Source: Astrocystis sublimbata (lineage: Eukaryota; Ascomycota; Sordariomycetes; Xylariales; Xylariaceae). From it: a stretch of 64,000 nucleotides of DNA. Within the stretch, counting starts at the first letter, position 1, and each line of letters begins with the position of its first letter. Below, one piece after another: positions 36,157 to 45,080 of this stretch. Under the pieces are notes generated by a model. That model searched no databases, had not been told where the DNA came from, and worked only from the letters and a program-made list of their open reading frames with translations. The DNA lies in NCBI GenBank assembly GCA_022453515.1, contig JAJNNY010000040.1, positions 1 through 64,000 of the forward strand, in the 5' to 3' direction. The translations under genes and the position numbers were made by a program.

Positions 36157-36484
36157 TTTGTTCACAGAGTGTTGTATTTAGGAATGATGAGATCAGGAAT
36201 CAGGTATCAGACAAGTTGTCAAGAGTGCAGTAAATTGCTGGCATGAGTTCATATTTGAATCTTTGCTATTGTATATTATTCATATACAATACCGATCTTC
36301 TGGCTTCGAATCGAGTGTTGCTGTTTGTGGCTGCAGATACCCTGGTCCAAACACGCCTGCCTGGTTGCCTGAATTTCACCCCCTTGATCCTTCGCGAGCG
36401 CCCTACCCAGGAACCTGGAATGTATAGTCTGACCACAATCACATGCTGCATTAGAACCAGCGCAAGCTCGTGACAGCCACCGGA

Positions 36485-36611
36485 TCTAGGCAAGGCTCTT
36501 GAGAGCCCAATCCAATCGGAGGGGGGCCGGCATGCCGTCCATATGATTTGACTGCGAGCCACTGAGTCTAGGCAAGGTTCTTAAGAGCTCAATCCAATCA
36601 GAGGGGAGCCG
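36485..36611. repeat. Imperfect tandem direct repeat, transition-only differences
   Basis: Copies at 36485-36529 and 36567-36611 (about 45 bp each, offset 82 bp). The five differences I see are all C-to-T or G-to-A from the first copy to the second, a pattern like repeat-induced point mutation or deamination. Confidence 0.75.
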
Positions 36612-37090
36612 TTTACAAATCATGTCGTCGATATCATTGGGCCGCGACCTGTTATTGACCTTGCTCGCTGTTGTGGCACGTTCGACTTCGTTTAAGTTGT
36701 ATCTGAGTTGGGCTAAGCCGAAAAAGAAATCTCAGCTGCAAACGGGGAGTGAGCTGACTGCCACAGTACCAAGTACATCAATAGACACTGGTGTATCTGC
36801 TGGTTCAAGGCTGAACGGTTATGCTATTTGAATATTTGAAATGATATGGGTTACAGACTGTTACACTGTTCTAAATATATGTTTTGTTGAGAATCTTCAT
36901 CTTGACGTATGGAATTTTCTCAAACATATAATCGTAACAGAAATGGAGCCACTTCACAGTCTGCTTTCTACTCATAATCACTTAGGTAATGCGTTTGACA
37001 TGCGCATGATAGTAAGCCCGCGGGGGTAATTGGCTTGGCAATATGCACGATCAGTTATTACAGGGCCGCCCTAAGTGCTCAAACTCACTA

Positions 37091-37167
37091 CCCCAGCCAT
37101 GTGCAAGCTCGGAAACGCATCTGAAGCTGTTGACGCAGCAATGTACATTCTTATACAACAGCTTTTG
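37091..37167 (+). pseudogene. Fragment of MFS transporter-like sequence
   Basis: The translation AMCKLGN...AAMYILIQQL ends in TGA and resembles AMCKLGDEG...AAMYIFVRQLG of the transporter relic at 38071-39305, with matching nucleotides over about 70 bp. It is a short decayed copy. Confidence 0.6.
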
Positions 37168-37462
37168 TGAAGCGAAATCAATAAACATATATCATTTGCT
37201 TACTCTAACCGCTTTCAGCCCCTGTGATACAGCCATTTTAACAACCATTTATCTTACCGTTCTTTTTACTTAGCTACTAACTATCCATAATTATGTAACG
37301 TGGGAACGCATATAATAATAACCTTGAACTATCTGCGGTTGTTTAACAAAGCATTCCATTTACTTACATCAAAATCAAGGTCCATCAATCGAACTCTGCT
37401 CGGAATTAAGATAGATGCAACAACGCTCCAGGATTCGTTTAAGCCTCCGGACCAAAATTGCT

Positions 37463-37519
37463 GAATTTCGGGAAGCATCAATAATTACAACTTATTTACA
37501 AGTGCACACTTCCCGAAAT
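37463..37519. repeat. Inverted repeat (possible MITE or transposon end)
   Basis: ATTTCGGGAAG (ending at 37475) and CTTCCCGAAAT (37509-37519) are exact inverse complements around a 33-nt AT-rich loop. Imperfect pairing extends outward to ATTGC/GCAAT about 10-15 nt away. Confidence 0.6.
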
Positions 37520-38070
37520 CGCGACATTCCGCAATTCGACCATCCAAAGGAACGCATTCGACGCGTTGAGCGATGATACAAACACTCCAACCCTGCCTCG
37601 ACGTCTTGACCTGTGCTTCCACTTCCAACATCAACGATGGCTGAAGCTCATTGGGCGCAGTATTCTCAGCACATGCGCGTTATATGAAAATAAACAGAGC
37701 CCCAAATGACTAATTGGGAACTCCCTAATACAGATGCGCTCAATGACCGTAGGTGGCTGCTTTGTGTGGCTCTATATATACTAACAATACCACAACTCGG
37801 CATGCCCTTAGGCCGTGTTGGTTCCGAAGTGGTGGGCAGATATACAAAGCGTTGGTGCTGCAAGGGACTAGGATTTTGAGCAGTTATGACATACTGGCAT
37901 CCCTTGATTCATTATAGGATATAAGTCGGCGTGCGCAATCTATTTCAATGTCTTTTTCGGACTCGACTCTCGTGCGGGAGTCGATGATTGACGCATCTTA
38001 ATGTTGCGCGGAACTCACTCGCAGTTATGACTCTAATCTTGGACGTATTGGTCCTGTCAAATCAACCAAC

Positions 38071-39305
38071 ATGATGCACTCTAAGGATGCCTATCCTATG
38101 CCGACCAGAAGTCCTCCCGCTGTCGAGAATAGAACCATGCCCTCCAGTCATCACAAGATACAGTGGCCCACGACCAAACAGAATTAGAATGGCAGCCGTC
38201 GAAGCACGAGAAGGCCATCATATACACTCTCGCCATCCTCAATCTCGTTGTCTCGCTTGACGCAACTGTGATTGTGACTAGTCTGACGGTACTACATGAA
38301 CTTTCTCTTCCGATACGCACCCACACAAGAGACATTTGCTAATACTGCCCCGCACAGGCCATCGTCGAAGACATCGGCGGAACGACGACCCAAGCTTTCT
38401 GGATCGGAACCTCGTACCTCCTCGTGGACCGTCGGACTTTCGATAGGACCTATCATCGGCGGCGCCATCGCGGAGAAAATCACTTGGCGCTGGATTTTCT
38501 ACCTCATGTTCCCGATCCTGGGCTTCAGACTCGTCGCTATTCCTTATCTCCTTACTTTACGTCCGAAGGAGGCCACGGCACGGGAGAAGTTCAGCAGGGT
38601 TGACTGGCTTGGGATCCTCATCTTCACGGTCTCGACAACCTTGTTCTTGATTGCCATCTCCTGGGGAGGGACACAGGTACGTGATGAAAGTTGATGTTTC
38701 ATGAATAACTTCTAACGCTTTCAATATCTAGTATGCCTGGAGTAGTGTGGGTCATCAGCTTGCTGATAGGCGGCATCAGCCACGGGGCTATTCTCGGAGC
38801 GCAAAATTTCGCAACGCAGGCTATGTGCAAGCTCGGAGACGAGGGCGCCGCCGCGGCCATGTACATCTTTGTTCGACAGCTCGGAATTGCCGTCGGTGTC
38901 GGTATAGGCGCGACGACGTTCCAGAATGTCCTCAAGTTGAAATTGGGCTGGGAGGGTCTCCCGACGGAGATTGGCGATCATGCGGACACGTATCTTCCCA
39001 CTTTGCATCGCCTCCCTGAAGGTCATGTCAAGGATACTATCTATGATGCCTATAAGCTTGGGTTTCAGATAGTGTTTGCGACATGGCTTGCTATCTCCGT
39101 AGTCATTCTGGTCTTATGTGTAGTGTTCATCAAGCATGCTGACATGGACAGGAAGCTCATGAGCGAGCACCATTTGGACAGCGAGCGAGTGACTAAGCAT
39201 TGGGGTAAAAAGAACGTTGGGGCGAGCCGGGGGTATAGGAGGTGCTCTATACTCGGTCATACTTCATTGCTAATTCATGGGTCGTGCACCTTCTTGGTCT
39301 TGTAG
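38071..39305 (+). pseudogene. MFS drug:H+ antiporter relic with internal deletions
   Basis: Pieces of a 14-TM type major facilitator run in order but not in one frame. The first piece is MMHSKDAYP... ending in a stop at about 38188. It is followed in another frame by EWQPSKHEK...LAILNLVVSLDATVIVTSLT, then after an intron-like gap AIVEDIGGTTTQAFWIGTSYLL. The frame then jumps directly to SIGPIIGGAIAEKITWRWIFYL...FLIAISWGGTQ, skipping TM2-TM4. After a plausible intron (38678-38732), YAWSSV is followed at once by the last helices (SLLIGGISHGAILGAQNF...AAAAMYIFVRQLGIAVGVGIG...FIKHADMD), skipping roughly five helices. At least one frameshift and two deletions make function very unlikely. Intact relatives export toxins and fungicides and often sit in metabolite clusters. 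Confidence 0.85.
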
Positions 39306-39436
39306 CTAAATCTTCATAATTTCAATGCCAAGTCCTATCTATCTGCCGTATGATTTTATACAGCTATGGCGAAGGCTCGGCATTTAAAGTTGAGCGACGC
39401 GGAACTTACGATGATGCAGCAACGAATGGAATTGAT

Positions 39437-39754
39437 CGAACAAGTATCCAATCTCAGGCCTTTGCCCCATTCTCATTGGGATCGCGATCATGCGCTGGGA
39501 AACAGTTGGCCTACATGGAAATCAGCCTAGTCATAGCCAAGATACTCTGGTATTTTGACTTTGATCGCCTGCAAGGGAGACTTGGCAACGTTGGGGGCGG
39601 GATTCCAGGCCGGAAAGGGAACAGGGGCAGGCTAGACGGATACCAGCTCTACGACATCTTCAGTGCAGCGCATCAGGGGCCCGTGCTATCGTTTCAGACA
39701 CGGGCCAACTATTACACGGAACTACAAGCGAGCTTGCGAGTAGTTGGCCGATGA
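39437..39754 (+). pseudogene. Cytochrome P450 3' remnant (heme-binding region)
   Basis: An open segment ending at the stop 39752-39754 carries the P450 heme signature FAPFSLGSRSCAGKQLAYME (Cys ligand in RSCAG) and the downstream helix ISLVIAKILWYFDF, ending in YQLYDIFSAAHQGPVLSFQTR, typical of fungal P450 C-termini. No N-terminal helices, ExxR or oxygen-binding motif is found upstream, where the transporter relic lies. It is therefore a 5'-deleted fragment. Fungal P450s of this kind often act in specialised metabolism, so this fits a decayed cluster. Some of the region upstream of 39437 could be unrecognisable P450 sequence. Confidence 0.8.
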
Positions 39755-40118
39755 TTATACTTGTTTCGACGGTCGCCATTAGGTGAAGGAGGACTTCTAT
39801 ACGGCTTTTGTTCAAAGGAGTCACCCCTGGCTTGTGTTCTTGAACTACCTTACGCTGGGATGCGCCGGCGATAATTACCATTATCCTCCTGGTTTGAGGG
39901 AAAGGCGCACAGGGGGCAGTCTAAGCCTTTTCGCCTTGGGAATCGGCAGCGTCGTCTTTGAAAGCAGAACATCCGCGACCTTTTCGCGGTCGAAAAGGAG
40001 AACAATCGATTACCGACGAATTATATTACATTGGAACTGGCGTAAGTATATAGCAGTCGTTAGTGAGGCTAGTCAATGTTCTTCCATAGCCAGCCCTATC
40101 AAAACAAGAGATTCTTTA

Positions 40119-40275
40119 CAAATCATGTGCTATTGACTCGCTGACATACTCTATTGCTGTTGTGACACGTTCGGTTTCGGTTAGTCGAATCCCAGTCGGG
40201 CTCATTGCAGGAAAAGAAACGCCCTCTGCAAACGCATCGGCATGTGAGCCGACAGCCACAGTACTAGCTGCTGTA
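40119..40275. repeat. Diverged direct copy of 36612-36775
   Basis: Shared landmarks in the same order are TTACAAATCATGT, GCTGTTGTG.CACGTTCG, GAAAA.GAAA, CTGCAAACG and a GTGAGC.GAC.GCCACAGTAC block. The two copies lie about 3.5 kb apart and flank the transporter and P450 relics. Confidence 0.65.
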
Positions 40276-40685
40276 ATATCCCAGGGAGGGGGGCGAGCTG
40301 TCTTCCTGTTCGGGAATCTAGAATGAGTTTCGTTAAATAATAAACATCCTGTTACAGAATGACATCAGACGTGTAATGGTTCAATCCTTATCAAGACGAC
40401 TGGCGCGCGACGCTTGCCCTCTCCTTACACCAAGTTATAAATAATCACACAAAAGAGTCGGTAATAGCTACACATTTGGAATGAAATAAGGCGTATAATT
40501 ATAGCAAAGATGAAAGCATTAACGAGGGATGAGATACGATGGTATGATCAAACAGATTTCTACTACAGGCAGTATGGCCATTTCACCAACCCCCTGTCCA
40601 TATGTCATTACTTATGTAATTCAATGATAGCACATCACGTGTTCCCGCGTCAAGCGCGCGAATGCTATGTTAATGAGAGTAAGCT

Positions 40686-40810
40686 AGTATGGGTCGTCAG
40701 CAGCTTATGATAGGCCGCATGATGCATCGTTCCAGGGCTGTGCCGCGGAGCTCGGATACGAAGCCGCTGCCCCCGTGGCGATATACATTATTGTACCAAA
40801 AGCTCGGGGG
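40686..40810 (+). pseudogene. Second decayed MFS fragment
   Basis: GTATGGGTCGTCAGC and GATAGGC.GCAT, and later GAGCTCGGATACGA...GCGATATACAT, align with the 38749-38890 part of the transporter relic. Internal stops are present. Confidence 0.55.
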
Positions 40811-41211
40811 GTATCATTAGCGTTTGCATCGCGTTGGGACAATATGTGTAACTACGATTCAAAACTCGGGTTGAGTTTGTGCTGCTGATGGAAATTTGGT
40901 GATCCCGTCGAACTGCCGTGTGAATTAGACAGCTATAAGGAAGATTCGGCATTTTAATCGAATAATGCGGAGTAAAGTGGACCGACCAACGCAACGGGTC
41001 GCGACCCATCGGAGATCCCCTCTCCGCAACGTCGGTACAGATGTCTACCTCGATGAGATGAGGAAACCCCTATGTTCTCGATTTGAAACAGGGATGGTTT
41101 CTCTCTAATTACAGTCACCTTCTGCGCCTTCGCATCCTAGGTCTTACCAGATTGTGAAATCGGCAACGCCAAGCCAAAGCAACCCCATCACCTCAGTAAC
41201 CTTCAGCTGTG

Positions 41212-42156
41212 ATGATGTCCGCCACCTCGACCCCCCACTGGCCCAACGGCGCCCGCGCCGCCATCGCCCTGACGCTAGACAACATGGGCGAAGCGGCCGA
41301 TCTCGACCGCGGGCTCTGGCCGGCTTCCGAACCCATCGGAACGCACTATTCAGTGACGGAAGCGCTTCCGTGCATCCTGGCTCTGCTCGCAAAACACGAC
41401 ATCCATGTCACCTACTTCGTCGAAGCGTGGAATCTGTCGGTGTACCCCGATACAATTGACGCGCTGGCGCACGGCGGACACGAGCTGGCGTGGCATGCGT
41501 GGCGGCACGAGGCATGGGGGAAGCTGGAGGAGGCAGCTGAAAAGGCCAATTTTGACAGATCCTTCGGCAGGGAGGGGTTGGAGGGGTATTTGAAAAGCAA
41601 GGGTGTGAGCCATGGAGAGGGCGACGGTATGGGCAGGGTAGAGCGATATAGTGGGTTTCGGCCCCCGGGAGGTCTGATACACGGCGAAAGGACGCTGCAG
41701 CTGTGTCGACACTACGGGCTTGATTACATCAGTCCTGCGGCCGAATCTGCTGCTATGGTTAAGACGGGCTCTGATGAGGACTTTATTGCTGTGTTGCCGT
41801 TTAAGTGGACTACGGTTGATGCGCTCTACTATATGGACACGTTCGGCAAGCTGCGGGCGATGAAGGGCTTCCCTGGCGAAGACCCCCAGACCCCGACGGA
41901 GCTTGCGAAGGCATATATCGCCCAGATTGACGAGGCGATTGGGAATGGGGGTTTTCTATCGCTACTATTTCACCCGTTCTTGACGAATTTGCCAGAGCGG
42001 ATGGCGGCGATGGAGACTGTTGTCCAATACCTAGCGAAGAAACGTGACGAGGGCGCTATTTGGCTGGCGAGGTGTCGCGACATTGCAGCACATATGCACG
42101 AGCATCCGGACATAGTAGGAGACGATCCGAAATGGGACGCGACATCTTGGAGATGA
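41212..42156 (+). CDS. Polysaccharide deacetylase-like protein (NodB fold)
   Basis: Single-exon protein of 314 residues. It has the NodB-like (beta/alpha) fold of carbohydrate esterase family 4 relatives: first strand ARAAIALTLDNMGEAAD in place of the usual T-F-D-D motif; GTHYSV and VTYFVEAWNL; GHELAWHAWRHEAW, supplying the histidine metal ligands (H-x3-H type); and RPPGG for the arginine motif. The LDN version, with WPNGAR and LDRGLWP, is to my knowledge characteristic of a fungal/bacterial subgroup, so it is not a defect in itself. There is no signal peptide, so an intracellular substrate is likely, and chitin is less so. It is convergent with the FAD oxidase gene, with 71 bp between stop codons. 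ATG 41212 or 41215 may be the start. Confidence 0.88.
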   Translation: MMSATSTPHWPNGARAAIALTLDNMGEAADLDRGLWPASEPIGTHYSVTEALPCILALLAKHDIHVTYFVEAWNLSVYPDTIDALAHGGHELAWHAWRHEAWGKLEEAAEKANFDRSFGREGLEGYLKSKGVSHGEGDGMGRVERYSGFRPPGGLIHGERTLQLCRHYGLDYISPAAESAAMVKTGSDEDFIAVLPFKWTTVDALYYMDTFGKLRAMKGFPGEDPQTPTELAKAYIAQIDEAIGNGGFLSLLFHPFLTNLPERMAAMETVVQYLAKKRDEGAIWLARCRDIAAHMHEHPDIVGDDPKWDATSWR

Positions 42157-42227
42157 TGAATATCAAGATTCCGGGTCATTCAGTATACGTGATTTCAGTA
42201 CCAAATTGACCCCTCCTCACGAGCCCT

Positions 42228-43969
42228 TTATACAATCGGCACATAGAACCGCATCCTCCCCTCCGGATCCCACTGCTTCTTCAACCGCCTCAACTTCTCC
42301 AACCTCCAGTCCTCCCAGCCATACACCTCCTGCATACTCTCCTCGCCATACGCATAATTCACATACGCCCTCAGCCGCCCCGGGTCCTCGCTCCCTTCTA
42401 ACAGATAGCCTCGCAATTTCTCCCCAAACTCTTTCGCGACGCCATCGATTGCAGCATTGGGGGCGTACATGATGTACGGCGTGACCAGTATCTTGTCCTC
42501 GCGGTGCGGAAACGCCGTGCTGTCTGCGGCGACGGCCTGCACGGCTTGCGTCGAGTACCCCTCGATCAGGAAGAAGGAACCGGAAACCTCGGGACAGCGC
42601 TGGAAAGTCGTGTCGATCTCGTCGTAGACACGGCGGATGGCGGGGACGTCGTGCGATGTCAGCCCGATTGGGAAGCGCAGCGATGTCATTCCGTATGTAC
42701 ATGCGGGACCCTCAGCATCTTGGTACGTGGCGACGGCGAGGTCGTGGAGGGAGCCGCTGCCGGACTGTATGTTGAGAGGCCCCAGGGTGTGGAATGGGCC
42801 GGCGTAGGAGCTTATCGTTGATGCGGGGCCGTTGTGGATTACGGCGAACCAGAGGATAGGCTTGAAGTTGAGGTTAGCTATAGACAGAAATGAATATGCT
42901 CGCCCAGTGATGAGTGAGTGGGTGCCATATCCAGTGGGATTCTGGCTGACTGAAGACTTACGTGCTCGGGGTCGATCTTTGCGACTTTAATGATATAGCC
43001 CCAATAGATCAACTCCGCCGGCTGATCCGGCATCTTCTGGTCCACCAAGCCGTATAGCGCCTCTAGCTTATCTCCGCCGTAAACGAAGATCTCCCAGGAC
43101 CACTCCGGGACATCGTCGTAGATGCGAAAGTTCCACTCCGTCACGAGTCCGAAGTTGTGCCCTGCGCCTCGGAGAGCCCAAAACAGATCTGGGTGGCAGT
43201 CAGGGTCGTCAGACACTGTGACGCAGTCGCCGTTGGGCAGCACCAGACGGCAGGAGATGACTTGGTCGGCAATCAGCCCATACTGGCCCTGGAGCCACCC
43301 GTGTCCGCCGCCGAGGGTTGGCGCAGAGATGCCCACGCGCTCGCAGATGCCAGTTACTACTTTCTGTTAACTTGTTGATTCTAATTTCCGATCTTTCTCA
43401 TCGTGTCTGCGTTGCGTTTCCGCATAGGGGTACTTGAGAGTGGGCATAGCTTACCAGTCCGTTTCCCAACCGCCGCCAGCGCATCAATCGTTTTCTGCAC
43501 AGTCGCGCCTCCGCCGACCGTGGCGCTCTTCCCGTCGTCTGAGAGTTTTACGTGGTTCAGAGCGCGAAGATCGATCTGGATCGCACCCTTCGCATAGCCC
43601 AGGGCTTTTGTTGCGCCGTGACCTCCAGCGCGGACGACGAAGGGAATGTCATGGTTATTGGCGTAGCGCACCTTTGAAATTTGTTAGTCTCTCTCTCTCC
43701 CTCTCTCTATCTTTCCTTTCACAACGACTGAAACGATTGATTGATCGAGCAGCTACGCATCTGAGGGAGGCATGGCAGATACTCACTGTTTCCTGAACAT
43801 CCGCCTCGTTGGCGACTTTGACGATGGCGGAGATGCTCGGCGCCTGATATTCGCGCCATCGAGCTGCCAGAGCGCCGAAACCTTCGTCGCCAGGGAGAAC
43901 TACAGCTGCGGCCGAGGAGAGCTTTGGGCGGAGAGCGCCTGCGATATCTGTATTGTTGATATTGGACAT
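42228..43969 (-). CDS. Berberine-bridge-type FAD-linked oxidoreductase
   Basis: Exons 43969-43787, 43671-43455, 43359-42962 and 42860-42228 join to 476 residues. Intron ends were set by frame; intron 2 uses AAAG and intron 3 TTCAAG with a GCTAACC branch. The FAD-binding PP-loop region has VVRAGGHGATKALG, whose His is the usual covalent flavin site. VTGICERVGISAPTLGGGHGWLQGQYGL carries the second, cysteinyl attachment site. The C-terminus has the BBE motif YVNYAYGEE...VYGWEDWRLEKLRRLKKQWDP. Both attachment residues point to bicovalent FAD. There is no signal peptide, unlike many secreted members. Such oxidases act on sugars or on metabolite scaffolds. Divergent from the gamma-glutamyltranspeptidase gene and next to a deacetylase, it may serve a local pathway. 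Confidence 0.9.
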
Positions 43970-45080
43970 TTTGTACGAGCGTGTCTAAAAATGTCATTCG
44001 AGAAGTGCCAGTAAGAGACATGACAAGACGACATCGAGCGAGACTTTGTTGGTGCCGGCTATGGCTATTGGAAATGTGGGCGAATTGACTGGGAGCTGCT
44101 GTGCTGTCTGTTGGTCGTTGGTTGCTGCGCCGCCAGCACGCGCAACCAATCAACCTTTTGTACATCAAGGGTCGACGGGCATTTCGAAGGCCAGTTTAGT
44201 CGGATTGAATAGAGGCTTCCTTGCGGGTTGTTATCAATCGAACATGCAAAGTAGAGCTGTATGATTCCGTAACACGCTTGTTGTCATTGAGTCAAAATGT
44301 GAGCCAAGCCCAATGAATTCCCACTACTTATTGGGATTGTATGCTGTAATTGATAAACCAGCGAGATGCCAGATATCGCAGCTGGACCAACGTCTTGAGT
44401 AATTAATTACATGCAAGCTCTGTTGAATAAAGCCATTAGCTAAATAATGGCGCTTCGAATACTGAACACTAGTAATGATGAGTTGCCCTATGCCAATATG
44501 TACATATCTTCTTCACCTCATAAAAGCGTCAAGTACTTAGTACAAGTAATTGAACAAAATGCGACCGGAATGATCGTGACCAGCCGAATGAGCTTATCAC
44601 GCCCAGAATCGCGCTTATCGTTCTCAGGGGTCCCATGTGAAAGGATGCCTCTTCCGGCAAGGTCGCGTCAGCAGCGCGCTAGCTGATTCGCGGCAATGAT
44701 AGCAGCCCCCCTGCCACCGTGCGGCGGCTATCGGGCGACGCGGACGCTCATTGCATCCCTCGGCCGGCAGTGACGGTTGGTCAGTTCCACAGGGAGGCTT
44801 GAGAGCTGATCTCACAGGCCTTATCGTCTCACCTGCTTCCCTTATTAGCAGTCATCTTACTCTCAAGAAGTATACTTTGCTCGCGAGATATCGCCGTCAT
44901 CGATGAATAAGCCTTAGTGCGAGTGTCGCATGATCGAGGATTACCTACTTGTCGCGGAACCAGCGGTCAATGGGTTTTCGTCTCCTGAGATCCAACGACC
45001 TCGGATGATGCGGCGCGAATGACTGGCGATTTGCTTCATTCAAACTCATTTTCAAAATACCCGCGAAGTGGACTTTTACA
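43970..45080. promoter_or_regulatory. Divergent promoter region of FAD oxidase and gamma-glutamyltranspeptidase
   Basis: 1.1 kb between the divergent starts, with no coding potential recognised. Co-regulation is plausible from orientation only. Confidence 0.4.

Larger units (their letters stand above)
36157..38070. other. AT-rich decayed tract with diverged repeats
   Basis: No intact gene. It contains an imperfect tandem copy (36485-36529 and 36567-36611), a segment at about 36612-36775 that recurs near 40119-40275, a short transporter-like fragment near 37091-37167, and an inverted repeat at 37463-37519. Base composition and stop density are those of decayed sequence. Confidence 0.6.
39755..41211. 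other. Decayed intergenic tract with repeat copies
   Basis: No intact gene. The stretch near 40119-40275 resembles 36612-36775. The stretch near 40686-40810 resembles the transporter relic around 38749-38890. The remainder is unassigned. Confidence 0.55.

Noticed and set aside
41260..41310. TLDN in place of the T-F-D-D motif as an inactivating change in the deacetylase
   Set aside because: The LDNMGEAAD form appears characteristic of this subgroup, and the histidine and arginine motifs are intact.
42217..42702. Second long minus-strand ORF under the last exon of the FAD oxidase
   Set aside because: It is an Arg-rich shadow of the real frame, which carries the BBE motif.
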